Shown here: in pieces, positions 14,252 to 24,753 of the stretch
Numbering within the stretch: the first letter of the stretch is position 1
Layout of the letters: each line of letters opens with the position of its first letter
Assembly (NCBI RefSeq): GCF_000661915.1
Contig: NZ_CP007509.1
Location: 3,179,501 to 3,243,500, forward strand
From: Stutzerimonas decontaminans
GTDB taxonomy: Bacteria > Pseudomonadota > Gammaproteobacteria > Pseudomonadales > Pseudomonadaceae
Reading direction: 5' to 3'
Length of the DNA: 64,000 nt
Made by a program: the position numbers and the translations under genes
Notes under the pieces: generated by a model
Database searches by the model: none
Seen by the model: the letters and a program-made list of their open reading frames with translations, nothing else
What the model was told of the DNA's origin: nothing

Positions 14252-17200
14252 CTAACGTCTAGCCGATAGCAGCAGGCGACGCGCCTCGAGTTGCCCGCTT
14301 TCGTCCAGCTCGACCAGCCATTGCGGCTTGCCGGCGACCAGCACCGCCAATGGCATCCCGTCACGGTAGAGAATCCGATTGGCCGCAAGCGCTGGTACCT
14401 TGCTCCCGGGCAACAAAGTACCGAGCTGATTCAGCGGATCCACCGCCGATACCGCCAGCATTTCTCCCGTCAGCGCCCGCTTGCGCACTTCGCGCAGCAG
14501 GCCGACCGCCTCCGGCAAAGCGAACTGCTCACCCGCCACACCGGCGACAAAGCGCCCGCCGCGAATCTCGCCACGAGCCTCCAGCCGGTGATAGACCCGC
14601 AACAGCTCGCGCCAGGGCGGCAACCAGTCGGCTTCGCGTGCCAGCAAACGCCAGAACACCACGCCGTAGCGACGCAGCAGTACACGAGCGATATGCTCCA
14701 GCGCCTCGGCGTCGACCTTGGCCGGCCGCGATGCATCGTTTGCCGTGCCCGGCTTGCGCACCAGCGCCCAGCGGCCGGCATCGTCCATGCCGCCGATGAA
14801 GGCACCGCCACGGCTGCGCCGGGCCGTTCGCGATCGCTTGCTGGCAGGTGCCAACAGGCTGCGCAGACCGGCAAAGTTGTCCGCATTCACCAATCCCACC
14901 GCTACCAGCTCGCCAAGGACATCCTCCAGCTCGCTGCGCAGCAAATGCGCGTCATGTTGCAGCTCATCGAAGAACAGCGCGCCGTGGGTCTGCAGGCAGT
15001 CGAACACCCGCTGCGCCCGCGATGACAGTTCCGGCATCGGCGCGTCACCTGCCAGCGCGTACCAGGCTGGCAACTGGCGGCGCGGCAGCAGCACCACCGG
15101 CGTGCCACGCACCGGCCCGCCGCTAGCCTTGAGCCGACCAGCCAGACGCGTCCAGACGATGCGCCCGGAGCGGCACAGTTCGTCCAGCCAGGTGCCGCCG
15201 TAGTCTTTCAGGCGTGTTGGCAAAAGATCGGCTTCCCAGGCCGCGGCCGCTGCCTGATAGCCCTCCAGCTGCTCCACCACGCTGGCCAGCGCCTCGCGCC
15301 CCTGCATACGCGTGGTCTCGGACAGATGCTGCCAGTCGGCGAGAAAACGCATGAAATCGGCACGCTCGACCGGCTCGATCTCGCGCCGCAGACGCTTGAC
15401 CGTATAGCGATGGATGCGCGCCAGCAGATGCCGCTCGCACCACTCGTCTTCTACTGCGCCGGCGCTGAAACGCCCGCGCATCACATAGCCCTGGCCTTCC
15501 AGACGGACCAGCGCCAGCGCAACGGCAGAGGCCGGCAGGGCCAGCGGTCGTGCGATCAACGACACAGGTAAAGGGCCGAAGCCGCTCAACCGGGCGCGAA
15601 TCAGCTCGACCAGGGCATCCTCTTCCGCGAGCGGTTGGTCGTACCCAACGGGCACCTGCAGATGTGGCTCAATCGGCGCTTGCGGATAAACCGCGCGCAA
15701 CAGCGCCAGCCGTTCGAGCGGCAGCCACAGGACGCGGTCGTGGGCGATCTGCATGCGCGTCGCACGCCGGCCCTGCGCAAGCTGGTCCAGCCACCCGCGC
15801 CAATGCGGCTGCACGATGGCCTCGGATTCGGCAATGCAGCCCAGGGCCGTTAGCGCTTCGTGCATCTCGTCGGCATTGCGCGCCTCGGGCCAGGCTTCCT
15901 CACGCACTGCGGCGATCGCCTCGGAGTCCAGCGCGCCAAGGTCATCGCTGGACTCCGGGTCACTCCAGCGCCGCGCCAACACTGCCTGGGTGCGCCGCTC
16001 TTCCAGCGGCGCGTCATCGAGAAAGGCGTAGGGCCGCGCACCAAGAATCTCCATCGCCAGCGGCGACGGCGCCGGCAGGTCCCGCGCCAACAGCTCGATC
16101 TCACCGCGCTCCATGCGGCGCAGCAGCGCGAGCCAACCTTCGCTGTCCATGGCCTCGTGCAGGCAATCGTCGAGGGTCTGGCGCACCAGCGGATGGTCGG
16201 GAATTTCGCGCTCGCCGACGATGTTTTCCAGGCAGGCCACCTGATCGGGGAACACCGTGGCCAGCAGGTCTTCACTCTTCATGCGCTGCAGCTGCGGCGC
16301 CACCTTGCGCCCGCCGGCCATGCGCGGCAGGGCCAATGCGGTGGTGGCAATCCAGCGCCAGCGCACACCGAACAACGGTGCATCCAGCAGCGCCTGGATC
16401 AGCACCTGCTCGGCGGTGGCGGAGTTCAGGTAGCGCCAGACGTCCGCCAGCGGGAAGCTGTGGCTGGTGGAAAGCGAAAGGATGATGGCGTCTTCGGTGG
16501 CCGCTGCCTGCAATTCGAAGTTGAAGGTGCGGCAGAAGCGCTTGCGCAGCGCCAGCCCCCAGGCGCGGTTGATGCGGCTGCCGTAGGGCGAATGAATGAC
16601 CAGCTGGGTGCCGCCGGACTCGTCGAAGAAGCGCTCCATCACCAGCCGCTGCTGAGTCGGCAAAGCGCCCAGGGCCAAGCGGGCACGGGCGAGGTATTCG
16701 ACGATCTGCCGCGCGGCTTCGTCCGAAAGACCTAGAGTGCCAGTGAGCCAGTCGATGGCCGGCGCCAGGCGCGAGCCGGCGTTTGAAACAACGCCGGGCG
16801 ATTTGGCGGCGGCGTCCGCCGCTGTTGCGGCATCGTTCAGCCGTCGATCGATCTCATCGCGCAACCGCGCCACGGCGAAGGACAGCTCGTCGCTGCGCCC
16901 CGGCGCTTCGCCCAGCCAGAACGGAATGCTCGGTGGCATGCCCTGGGCGTCCTCGACACGCACCCGCCCCGACTCGATCTTGAGGATGCGATACGAGGTG
17001 TTGCCCAGCTGAAACACGTCGCCGGCCAGGCTCTCCACCGCGAAGTCTTCATTGACGGTACCGATGTTCAGCCCTTGCGGTTCCAGCAGCACGGCATAGT
17101 CGGCATTGTCGGCAATGGTGCCGCCGGAGGTCAGCGCCGTCAGCCGCCCGCCGCGGCGGCCACGCAGGCTGCGCGTCGCGAGATCACGGTGCAGATAGGC

Positions 17201-18610
17201 GCCGCGGGTGCCATGGCGGGTGGTGTAGCCCTCGGCGAGCATCCGCAGCAGCGCCTGGAAGGTCGCTTCGTCCAGCGCGGCATAGGGCATCGCCCTGCGC
17301 AAAAGCTGGAGCAACGCGTCCTCTTCCCATTCCCGACAGGCCACTTCGGCGACGATCTGCTGCGCCAGCACGTCCAGAGGTGCCTGCGGAATCTTCAGTG
17401 TGTCCAGCTCACCGCGGCGCACGGCGTCGAGCAGCGCGGCGCACTCGATCAGGTCGTCGCGGGAGCTGGGGAACAGGCGCCCCTTGGACACGCCAGCGAC
17501 CTGATGCCCGGCCCGCCCGACCCGCTGCAGAAACGCCGAAATCGAGCGTGGCGAGCCAAGCTGGCAGACCAGCTCCACGTCGCCGATATCGATCCCCAGC
17601 TCCAGCGAGGCCGTCGCAACCAGCACCCGCAAATCACCGCGCTTGAGCTTTTGCTCGGCGCTCAGCCGCTGTTCGCGGGCCAGGCTGCCGTGGTGTGCGG
17701 CGACTACCTCTGCACCCAGCCGCTCGGCCAGGTGGCGGGTGGTGCGCTCGGCCATGCGCCGCGTGTTGACGAATACCAGCGTGGTGCGATGCTCGCCGGC
17801 CAAGGCCGCAAGGCGGTCATACACCAGCGCCCAGGCGTCGTTGCTCATCACCGCTTCCAGCGGCACCGGCAGCACTTCCAGCGCCAGGTCGCGGGCGCGG
17901 CCATGGCCGATGTCGACGATCTCGCACGGTCGCTCGACGCCGACCAGAAAACGCGCCACCGCATCGATTGGTTTCTGCGTCGCCGACAGGCCGACGCGCA
18001 CCAGGGGCCGGTTGCAGAGTGCTTCCAGCCGCTCCAGCGACAGCGCCAGATGGCTGCCGCGCTTGTTGCCGGCGATGGCGTGAATCTCATCGACGATCAC
18101 GCTCTGCACGTCGGCGAGCATTTCGCGCCCCGACGCCGAGCCGAGCAGCACATAAAGCGATTCCGGCGTGGTGACGAGGATATGTGGCACGCGCTTGCGC
18201 ATGGCGTTGCGCTCGGCCTGCGGCGTGTCGCCGGTACGCACCGCGGTGCGGATTTCCAGCGCTGGTAGCCCCAGACGCGCCAGCTCCGCGGTGATTCCGG
18301 CGAGCGGCTCCTCCAGATTGATATGGATATCGTTCGACAACGCCTTAAGCGGCGAGACGTAGAGCACCCGCGTCGCGTCGGCCAGGCCTCCCTCAGCCAG
18401 CCCCTGCTGCACCAGACCATCGATGGCCGCGAGAAAGGCGGTCAGGGTCTTGCCCGAGCCGGTCGGTGCGGCCACCAGTGTCGAACGACCGGCGCGGATC
18501 AGCGGCCAGGCAGCCGCCTGGGCCGGCGTCGGCGCGGGAAAGCTGCGGGAAAACCAGCCCGCCACGGCGGGGTGGAAACAGCTAAGCGGATCGGCAGATG
18601 GCATGCTCAT
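14252..18610 (-). CDS. lhr: Large superfamily 2 helicase Lhr
   Basis: I choose ATG 18610 because the resulting N-terminus ([20 protein letters not shown]) aligns with known Lhr starts. A 23-codon extension to 18679 has no family support or better ribosome binding site. The product has 1452 residues, normal for long Lhr. Walker A is at residues 49-55 (PTGSGKT), with Walker B VDEIHAI, motif III SATQ and motif [10 protein letters not shown]. The Lhr winged-helix and core domains and a long C-terminal extension follow. Lhr is a 3'-5' DNA or RNA:DNA translocase tied to DNA repair. The gene is solitary. The extended C-terminal half is typical of the bacterial Lhr-HR form. Confidence 0.93.
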   Translation of the reverse strand: MSMPSADPLSCFHPAVAGWFSRSFPAPTPAQAAAWPLIRAGRSTLVAAPTGSGKTLTAFLAAIDGLVQQGLAEGGLADATRVLYVSPLKALSNDIHINLEEPLAGITAELARLGLPALEIRTAVRTGDTPQAERNAMRKRVPHILVTTPESLYVLLGSASGREMLADVQSVIVDEIHAIAGNKRGSHLALSLERLEALCNRPLVRVGLSATQKPIDAVARFLVGVERPCEIVDIGHGRARDLALEVLPVPLEAVMSNDAWALVYDRLAALAGEHRTTLVFVNTRRMAERTTRHLAERLGAEVVAAHHGSLAREQRLSAEQKLKRGDLRVLVATASLELGIDIGDVELVCQLGSPRSISAFLQRVGRAGHQVAGVSKGRLFPSSRDDLIECAALLDAVRRGELDTLKIPQAPLDVLAQQIVAEVACREWEEDALLQLLRRAMPYAALDEATFQALLRMLAEGYTTRHGTRGAYLHRDLATRSLRGRRGGRLTALTSGGTIADNADYAVLLEPQGLNIGTVNEDFAVESLAGDVFQLGNTSYRILKIESGRVRVEDAQGMPPSIPFWLGEAPGRSDELSFAVARLRDEIDRRLNDAATAADAAAKSPGVVSNAGSRLAPAIDWLTGTLGLSDEAARQIVEYLARARLALGALPTQQRLVMERFFDESGGTQLVIHSPYGSRINRAWGLALRKRFCRTFNFELQAAATEDAIILSLSTSHSFPLADVWRYLNSATAEQVLIQALLDAPLFGVRWRWIATTALALPRMAGGRKVAPQLQRMKSEDLLATVFPDQVACLENIVGEREIPDHPLVRQTLDDCLHEAMDSEGWLALLRRMERGEIELLARDLPAPSPLAMEILGARPYAFLDDAPLEERRTQAVLARRWSDPESSDDLGALDSEAIAAVREEAWPEARNADEMHEALTALGCIAESEAIVQPHWRGWLDQLAQGRRATRMQIAHDRVLWLPLERLALLRAVYPQAPIEPHLQVPVGYDQPLAEEDALVELIRARLSGFGPLPVSLIARPLALPASAVALALVRLEGQGYVMRGRFSAGAVEDEWCERHLLARIHRYTVKRLRREIEPVERADFMRFLADWQHLSETTRMQGREALASVVEQLEGYQAAAAAWEADLLPTRLKDYGGTWLDELCRSGRIVWTRLAGRLKASGGPVRGTPVVLLPRRQLPAWYALAGDAPMPELSSRAQRVFDCLQTHGALFFDELQHDAHLLRSELEDVLGELVAVGLVNADNFAGLRSLLAPASKRSRTARRSRGGAFIGGMDDAGRWALVRKPGTANDASRPAKVDAEALEHIARVLLRRYGVVFWRLLAREADWLPPWRELLRVYHRLEARGEIRGGRFVAGVAGEQFALPEAVGLLREVRKRALTGEMLAVSAVDPLNQLGTLLPGSKVPALAANRILYRDGMPLAVLVAGKPQWLVELDESGQLEARRLLLSARR

Positions 18611-18727
18611 GCCGAGGAATATGGTGGCGCCCCGGCCGTTGCACAAGCGACAGCCGGTCGGCGGTAGGGAAACGGCCATGACATATGGCGGTCAACTTGA
18701 AACATCCGCAACGCAACGGAGACGACC

Positions 18728-19033
18728 ATGACCACTACCCCGCTCAGCCTCGACAACGCCATGCAACTGGCCTCGGAAGCCTTTCTGCCCTGCGGTTGCG
18801 TGACCAGCGCCAACGCCGAGGACGATAGCTTCGGCTTCACCGTGATGAACGGCAAGGGCGAGGAAATCACCCGTGTGGCGCAGGTGCGCGACTACGCCGA
18901 CCCGCTGCGCGTGGCGCAGGTGATCGAGCAGACCCGCCAGGAGCTGATCGACAAGGGCTGCACCCTGGAGCCCTGGACGATGCCCTTCATCACCGACGCC
19001 AGCGCCATTCCGGAAACCACGCCGAACTACTGA
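18728..19033 (+). CDS. Small conserved hypothetical protein, 101 residues
   Basis: GGAGACGACC precedes the ATG. The protein is acidic, with FLPCGCVTSANAEDDSFGFTV and RVAQVRDYADPLRVAQVIEQ. The Cys-Gly-Cys pair is notable, but there is no clear metal motif. It resembles small Pseudomonas hypothetical proteins without a named domain. The SDR gene begins nine bases downstream, so the two are probably one transcript. The gene diverges from lhr. Confidence 0.75.
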   Translation: MTTTPLSLDNAMQLASEAFLPCGCVTSANAEDDSFGFTVMNGKGEEITRVAQVRDYADPLRVAQVIEQTRQELIDKGCTLEPWTMPFITDASAIPETTPNY

Positions 19034-19042
19034 GGAACGACC

Positions 19043-19738
19043 ATGAGCGATCCCGTGCTGCTGATCACCGGCGCCTCGTCCGGTATCGGCGCCGCAACCG
19101 CGCGGCTGGCCGCAGCCGCGGGGTATCGGCTGGCGCTCGCCGCACGCTCCGAGGGCAAGATGCAGCATCTCGTCGACGAGATCGGGCCGCAACGTGCACT
19201 CGCCATTCCCTGCGACGTGACCGATTACGCCGCGCAGCAGGCCATGGTGCAGCGAGTGCTGGATCACTATGGCCAGCTCGACGCCGTCTATGCCAACGCC
19301 GGTATCCCCGGCAGCGAAGGCGGCTTCAGCGGTGCCGATCCCGAGGTGTGGAAGGCCATGTTGCTGACCAACGTCTACGGCGTCGGCGTGACCCTGCGCT
19401 GCACCCTGGCCGCGCTTAAGGCCAGCCGCGGCCATCTGCTGCTCACCGGCTCGGCAGCCGGGCGCTTCGTCATTCCCGGTTCGATGTACAGCGCCGGCAA
19501 ATGGGCGGTGACCGCCATGGGTCTGAGCGTGCGCGTAGAACTGCGCGGCACTGGCGTGCGGGTCACCGTGATCGAGCCGGGCATGGTCGACACGCCGCTG
19601 TTCGACGAACCGCCCGCCTATGCGCTGCAACCCGAAGACGTCGGCCGCGCAGTGGTCTACGCGCTATCACAGCCGGCGCATGTCGACGTCAACGAAATCC
19701 TGATTCGTCCAACACCACCGGTAGATGGCGATCAGTAA
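19043..19738 (+). CDS. Short-chain dehydrogenase/reductase
   Basis: This classical SDR has 231 residues. The nucleotide-binding motif is TGASSGIG at residues 9-16, with NAG in the fourth strand and a catalytic Tyr-Lys pair in MYSAGK preceded by LTGSAAGR. The Arg after the first strand (LAARSE) suggests NADP preference. The substrate cannot be deduced. The gene is probably coupled to the preceding small gene and ends two bases from the opposing DUF1264 gene. Confidence 0.88.
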   Translation: MSDPVLLITGASSGIGAATARLAAAAGYRLALAARSEGKMQHLVDEIGPQRALAIPCDVTDYAAQQAMVQRVLDHYGQLDAVYANAGIPGSEGGFSGADPEVWKAMLLTNVYGVGVTLRCTLAALKASRGHLLLTGSAAGRFVIPGSMYSAGKWAVTAMGLSVRVELRGTGVRVTVIEPGMVDTPLFDEPPAYALQPEDVGRAVVYALSQPAHVDVNEILIRPTPPVDGDQ

Positions 19739-19740
19739 CC

Positions 19741-20556
19741 TCAGCGCTCATCGCTGCGCTGCTGCTGTTGTTGCAGGCGTCCCGACTCGATGATTTCCGC
19801 CCGCCCGGCCCCATCGCCGTGGCGGTGCTCGCCGGCCCCCCACACCCGCTGCAGTTGAATCACCTCACCCTTCTCCCAAGCATTCGCCGCTGGGTCGACC
19901 CTGGGCTGCGGGATCGACTCGCGACTGCGACGGATTGCCTGGGTATCCACACCGAAGCGCTGATCACGGGCCTTCTCCAGCGCCGGATCGAGCTGGCCGT
20001 CCTCGGTAAAGCCCATCATCAGCGCCGGGATGCCGTAGGGCAGTTCCTTGTCGCGGTCGGTATGCCAGGTGTGCCAGGTCTTGCCGTAGGTGCTGACCAC
20101 CTGCTCCATCAGCTGCTTTTCCGCAACCTGCGGCAGGCCAGGCGCGACCAGCGTGCCGGACTTCACCTCGTAATCGTGACTGTGCCAGAGCTTCTTCTCG
20201 TCATCGGGCAGTGTGGCGAACAGGCGCGCGCTGATGATGTATTCGACGCCCATGAGCTTGGCATCGCTGCCATTGCCGTCGTAGATCAGCGCCTGCATCA
20301 CGTCTTCGTTCAGCCGAGTGACGTAGTGGTGCGCCTCCATCTGCCCGTCCATGTCGCCGTTGTAGAAGTGAAAGCCATTGAGATAGGCACTCACCGCATT
20401 CAGTGGCGCCTTGCCTTGCAGCAGCTTGGCACCCGCCTCCAGGGTGCGCGTTTCGGCGCTTTTCGGTGCGCCGGCGGTGTCGGTATAGGACGCCGCGTTG
20501 TGTTGCCCGCAGGCAGCCAACAGCGCGATGGAACTTAAAACCAATAACTTTCGCAT
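19741..20556 (-). CDS. DUF1264 lipoprotein (oil body-associated protein homologue)
   Basis: Starting at ATG 20556 (AGGGGA upstream) gives a 271-residue protein with lipobox LLAAC. An in-frame start 24 bases further up adds residues before the signal and is less likely. The body carries the DUF1264 pattern: LNGFHFYNGDMDGQMEAHHY, DAKLMGVEYIISARLF, LWHSHDYEVKSG and GKTWHTWHTDRD. Several His residues are conserved in this family, which is best known from plant oil body proteins and fungi; its bacterial role is unknown. The C-terminus is Gln-rich. It diverges from egtB and may share its regulatory region. Confidence 0.85.
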   Translation of the reverse strand: MRKLLVLSSIALLAACGQHNAASYTDTAGAPKSAETRTLEAGAKLLQGKAPLNAVSAYLNGFHFYNGDMDGQMEAHHYVTRLNEDVMQALIYDGNGSDAKLMGVEYIISARLFATLPDDEKKLWHSHDYEVKSGTLVAPGLPQVAEKQLMEQVVSTYGKTWHTWHTDRDKELPYGIPALMMGFTEDGQLDPALEKARDQRFGVDTQAIRRSRESIPQPRVDPAANAWEKGEVIQLQRVWGAGEHRHGDGAGRAEIIESGRLQQQQQRSDER

Positions 20557-20704
20557 GGCCCGATCCCCTGCTTTGCTCATACAAAGTGACCAGAGCGCGG
20601 CCGGTTCTTCTTCACCGGCGCCAGACTGGCCGGCAGAAACTTTGCTCCGCGCGTCGGGTCGCTATGGGAGGCCGTTTCGGTCGTCAAACCGTAGGGGGAC
20701 AGCC

Positions 20705-22000
20705 ATGGGCAACCTGGCAGAGCAGCCACATCCGCATCCGGCACTGGCAGAACTCGACCTGTTGCTGCAGCGCTACCGACAGGTCCGCGCCACCAGCGAG
20801 GCCATCTGCAGGCCGCTGCAGGTGGAGGACTACGTCATCCAGAGCACGCCGGAAGTCAGCCCGCCGAAGTGGCATCTGGCGCATGTCAGCTGGTTTTTCG
20901 AAACCTTTCTGCTGCTGCCCTATCTGCCCGGTTATCGACGCCTGAACGACGCCTACGACTACCTGTTCAACTCCTATTACCAGACCCACGGCCTGCCGTT
21001 TCCGCGGGCGCGCCGCGGTGTGCTGTCCCGCCCGGGCGTGGATGAAATCTATCGTTACCGGCGGCACGTCGATCAGGCCATGGGCGAGCTGCTGAGCAAC
21101 CCGCCTCGCGAGCAGGCTGCCGAGATCGTCCGTCGCGTCGGGCTGGGCCTGCAGCACGAGCAGCAGCACCAGGAGCTGCTGCTGATGGACATCAAGCACA
21201 TCCTCGCGCAGAACCCGCTGCATCCGGTTTACCGCGACGATCTCGCCCAGGGCCGGCCGGGCAGCCCGGAGCGCCCGCGCTGGCACGAATACGCCGGCGG
21301 CGTGCAGCACATCGGGCATGCCGGCAGCGACTTCGCCTTCGATTGCGAAACCCCGCGGCACCGTCAGTTCGTCGAGGATTTCCAGCTTGCCGAACGGCTG
21401 GTAACCAACCGTGAATACCTGTCGTTCATCACCGACGGTGGTTACGTCCGTCCCGAGCTATGGCTGTCGGACGGCTGGGACCTGATCCAACAGGCCGGCT
21501 GGAACGCGCCGCTGTACTGGCTGCACGAGGAAACCAGCTGGCACGAAATGACCCTCGGCGGCCTGCGTGCACTGGACTTGGAAGCGCCGGTCTGCCACAT
21601 CAGCTACTACGAGGCCGACGCCTACGCGCGCTGGGCCGGAGCGCGACTGCCAAGCGAAGCCGAGTGGGAAGTCGCCGCCGCCGACCAACCGTTGCGCGGC
21701 AACTTCCTTGAAAGCGACTACTTGCAACCAGTCGCCGCCCTGCCCGGGCACGACGGACCCCGGCAGTTGTTCGGCGACGTATGGGAATGGACTGCGAGCG
21801 CCTACCTGCCCTACCCGGGCTTCCGCCCGCTGGACGGCAGCCTTGGTGAATACAACGGCAAGTTCATGTCCGGTCAGATGGTGTTGCGTGGTGGCTGCTG
21901 CGCCACGCCGGAATCCCATGTGCGGGTCACCTACCGCAACTTCTTCCAGCCGGCGATGCGCTGGCAATTCGCCGGGCTACGCCTGGCCAGAGGGCTTTGA
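20705..22000 (+). CDS. egtB: Ergothioneine biosynthesis sulfoxide synthase EgtB
   Basis: AGGGGG precedes ATG 20705, and the protein beginning there (431 residues) fits the EgtB family. The N-terminal DinB-like domain supplies WHLAH (His57 or His60) and HEQQHQE (His151, His155, Glu157), giving the three-histidine iron site. The C-terminal FGE-sulfatase-like domain includes GDVWEWTASAY and a final FQPAMRWQFAGLRLAR. EgtB couples trimethylhistidine (hercynine) to a thiol donor with oxygen. No egtA or egtC is visible here, which favours use of free cysteine. The gene precedes egtD by two bases, so the pair forms one operon. Confidence 0.92.
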   Translation: MGNLAEQPHPHPALAELDLLLQRYRQVRATSEAICRPLQVEDYVIQSTPEVSPPKWHLAHVSWFFETFLLLPYLPGYRRLNDAYDYLFNSYYQTHGLPFPRARRGVLSRPGVDEIYRYRRHVDQAMGELLSNPPREQAAEIVRRVGLGLQHEQQHQELLLMDIKHILAQNPLHPVYRDDLAQGRPGSPERPRWHEYAGGVQHIGHAGSDFAFDCETPRHRQFVEDFQLAERLVTNREYLSFITDGGYVRPELWLSDGWDLIQQAGWNAPLYWLHEETSWHEMTLGGLRALDLEAPVCHISYYEADAYARWAGARLPSEAEWEVAAADQPLRGNFLESDYLQPVAALPGHDGPRQLFGDVWEWTASAYLPYPGFRPLDGSLGEYNGKFMSGQMVLRGGCCATPESHVRVTYRNFFQPAMRWQFAGLRLARGL

Positions 22001-22002
22001 AC

Positions 22003-22965
22003 ATGGCGCTGGCTATTCATTTTCATGATCAGCTGCAACAACCACACGACGCCTCGCTGCGCGAAGAAACCCTTGCCGGGTTCGCCGCGAAGCCGAAATG
22101 GGCCTCGCCGAAGTTCTTCTACGATCGCCGCGGCTCCGAGCTGTTCGAGCAGATCTGCCAACAGCCGGAGTACTACATCACCCGCACCGAGGAGCAGATT
22201 CTCGCCGACGCGGCCAATGACATCCTCGATATCGCCGGCCCCCACAGCGACCTGATCGAACTGGGCAGCGGTGCCAGTTGCAAGGTACGCCTGCTGCTGG
22301 AGGCGCTGCACCCGACCAGCTACCTGGGCATCGACATATCCGAGGACTTCCTGCTCAGCAGCACCCAGCGTCTGGCGGCGGACTACCCGTGGCTGGAGGT
22401 GCATGCCGCCTGCACCGACTTTTCCAACGAGCTGAACCTGCCGGATGACTTCAGCAGCGAACATCCGCTGATGTTCTTTCCCGGTTCCAGCATCGGCAAC
22501 TTCACCCCAGAAGAGGCCGCGGCCTTCCTGCAGCGCTTGCACGATGTGCTGCCGGCCGGTGGCGGGCTGGTGATCGGCGTCGATCTGGTCAAGGATCGTG
22601 CGGTGCTGGAAGCGGCCTACAACGACCGCGCCCATGTCACCGCCGCCTTCAACCTCAACCTGCTGCAGCGCATCCGCAACGAGCTGGACAGCGATATCGA
22701 CCCGTCGCGCTTCGTCCACCGCGCCTTCTACAACGAGGCCGAGTCGCGCATCGAGATGCACCTGATCAGCCCCGAGGCGCAGGACGTAAGCATTGAGGGC
22801 CGGCGCTTTCATTTCGATGCGGGGGAAAGCCTGCACACCGAGAACTCCTACAAGTACACGCTCGAATCGTTCGCCGCCCTGGCCAGTGCATCCGGATTCG
22901 ACTGCCTTGGCCAGTGGACCGATTCGCGCGACCTGTTCAGCGTCAACTACCTGCAACGGCGTTAA
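22003..22965 (+). CDS. egtD: L-histidine N-alpha-methyltransferase EgtD
   Basis: The 320-residue product matches EgtD in length and motifs. It has KPKWASPKFFYDRRGSELFEQI-type substrate-domain features (key FYDxxGSxLF), the SAM motif LIELGSGASCKVRLL and MFFPGSSIGNF. EgtD trimethylates the alpha-amino group of histidine to make hercynine, the substrate of EgtB. The ATG at 22003 follows the egtB stop directly, implying translational coupling. A peptidase gene begins three bases after its stop. Confidence 0.93.
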   Translation: MALAIHFHDQLQQPHDASLREETLAGFAAKPKWASPKFFYDRRGSELFEQICQQPEYYITRTEEQILADAANDILDIAGPHSDLIELGSGASCKVRLLLEALHPTSYLGIDISEDFLLSSTQRLAADYPWLEVHAACTDFSNELNLPDDFSSEHPLMFFPGSSIGNFTPEEAAAFLQRLHDVLPAGGGLVIGVDLVKDRAVLEAAYNDRAHVTAAFNLNLLQRIRNELDSDIDPSRFVHRAFYNEAESRIEMHLISPEAQDVSIEGRRFHFDAGESLHTENSYKYTLESFAALASASGFDCLGQWTDSRDLFSVNYLQRR

Positions 22966-22968
22966 TCA

Positions 22969-24747
22969 ATGACAACCCGCCAACTCACTGGTCTTGCCCT
23001 CGGCCTCGGCCTGCTCAACGCGCTCTATACATTTCCCGCCACCGCGCAAGACCCGATCCGCGTCACCCAGCTCAAGCGCTGCGGCGATCTCTTCGCCGAA
23101 GACGCGCAGAGCTGGTGCCTGAGCGCCAAAGGCCTTCCACGTGGCGAGGTGCAGCTTTATCTGGACGGCAAGCCGCTGAGTGCGGACAAGCTCCAGCGCG
23201 ACGGCAACCAGTTGCGCCTGACCGTCGCGCCGGATGCGGTACGCAGCGGGCCGCTGTGGCTGGAACACGATGGCAAGCGCAGCAATCCGGTCTGGCTTTC
23301 GGCCGGGCGCAGCCAGGTGCTCGCCGCCACGCCCGATCAAGTGGCGCGCAACATGGACGACCTGACCACCTATGTCGACCTGGTCAGCCTGATCATCGAG
23401 GAGGACCACGAGGGGCTTGAGAAGGCGCGACAGCTTGCCGAGAAGTACGGCGCCGAGGTGGTCGGCGCCATCCCGCCGCTGAACACCTACCAGCTGCGCC
23501 TGCCGGTGAAGGATCTGACCGAGCGGGACGCCATGGTGCTGCGCCTGGGCAGCGAGGTGGGTGTGGATGCCGTGGTGATCGAGGAATCGGCCGCCGAGAA
23601 CGACGAGCAGGAAAGCGGCAGGACGCCGGAGCAGAAGCGCCCGCAGAACCGCGAATGGGCCGCCAATCGCTTCCTCGATGCGGTGGACTACTACCGCGAA
23701 CGCATTCCCGCCGACCAGCGCACCGGGGAAAAACAGCCGGTGCGCATCGGCATCATCGAGCGCGCGGTGGACTTCGACGCCCCCCACTTCGCCGAATACC
23801 TCCAGCCCTGCGATCCGCACAAGCAACGCACCTGTCTCTACGCCCGCGACGCCGATCGGCCGGACAATCACGGCAGCAGCGTCGCCGGCATTCTCGCCGC
23901 GCACGCCAGCGATGCCCGCGACCAAGGCTTTCTCAGTGCGCTGGACGGCACCGGACCGGGCTTCGAGGTAATCGTCGAGCGCAACTCGGACGCCGGCATC
24001 ACCGCCAATGTCGCGGCCTCGGTGAATCTGGTCGAGGACGGCGCGCGCATCCTCAACTGGAGCTGGGGGATTCACCGTATCGGCACGGTGGACGTGGATG
24101 GCGAGCCGGTGGATTCGCTACTGCGCTCCGGAATTGCCATGAGCGGCTACGAGGAGCTGCTGGAAGAATTCTTTCTCTGGCTGCGCCGCGAGCATCCCGA
24201 CGTGCTGGTGATCAACTCGGCCGGCAACGGCTCGGCGCATTCCGGGCGCGACGACTACCGACTGCCTTCCTCGTTCATCACCGAGCAACTGCTGGTGGTC
24301 GGCGGCCATGAGCGCAACGACCGGGAAAAGGTCTCGGTGGAACACCCGGACTACGTGCGCAAGCGCAAGTCATCCAACGTCGATATGCGCGTGGACATCA
24401 CCGCGGCGGCCTGCACCCGCGCTGCCACGCTCGATCCCGAACAGCGCGGCGACGTGCATTGCGGCACCTCCTACGCCACGCCGCTGGTAGCCGGCGCGGT
24501 GGGTGCGATGCTGTCGGTCAACCCCGGACTGGAGCCGGATCAGGTGCGCGAACTGCTGCGCCGCAGCGCCATGACCATCGGCCGCGACTCGGATTTCGAG
24601 CCCGCCGAGGCGGATGACCTGACCGCGCCGATCCTGCCGTCGGAGCGTGGTTACCGGCTGGATGACAACGATGTCGGCCGCTCGGCTCGGCTGGACATGC
24701 GCAAGGCGCTGGAACTCACCGTGAAGAGCCTGGAGAACACGCGCTAG
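22969..24747 (+). CDS. S8 family (subtilisin-like) serine peptidase with an unusual catalytic Asp site
   Basis: The 592-residue product has a signal peptide (MTTRQLTGLALGLGLLNALYTF) and a 230-residue N-terminal extension. The peptidase domain runs from about 250 to 590. His301 (NHGSSVAG), Asn420 (oxyanion, SAGNG) and Ser501 (GTSYATP) are present. At the position of the catalytic Asp the sequence reads IGIIERAVD, so Glu264 replaces Asp. Several Cys pairs may form disulfides. The protein is exported, and the gene is the third cistron of the egtBD operon (three-base gap), which is an unexpected partner. Whether it is an active peptidase is uncertain. Confidence 0.85.
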   Translation: MTTRQLTGLALGLGLLNALYTFPATAQDPIRVTQLKRCGDLFAEDAQSWCLSAKGLPRGEVQLYLDGKPLSADKLQRDGNQLRLTVAPDAVRSGPLWLEHDGKRSNPVWLSAGRSQVLAATPDQVARNMDDLTTYVDLVSLIIEEDHEGLEKARQLAEKYGAEVVGAIPPLNTYQLRLPVKDLTERDAMVLRLGSEVGVDAVVIEESAAENDEQESGRTPEQKRPQNREWAANRFLDAVDYYRERIPADQRTGEKQPVRIGIIERAVDFDAPHFAEYLQPCDPHKQRTCLYARDADRPDNHGSSVAGILAAHASDARDQGFLSALDGTGPGFEVIVERNSDAGITANVAASVNLVEDGARILNWSWGIHRIGTVDVDGEPVDSLLRSGIAMSGYEELLEEFFLWLRREHPDVLVINSAGNGSAHSGRDDYRLPSSFITEQLLVVGGHERNDREKVSVEHPDYVRKRKSSNVDMRVDITAAACTRAATLDPEQRGDVHCGTSYATPLVAGAVGAMLSVNPGLEPDQVRELLRRSAMTIGRDSDFEPAEADDLTAPILPSERGYRLDDNDVGRSARLDMRKALELTVKSLENTR

Positions 24748-24753
24748 GTCGCT

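Noticed and set aside
14291..18268. Long plus-strand open frames opposite lhr (up to 397 codons)
   Set aside because: They mirror the high-GC lhr coding strand, have no ribosome binding sites or recognisable domains, and are interrupted by each other.
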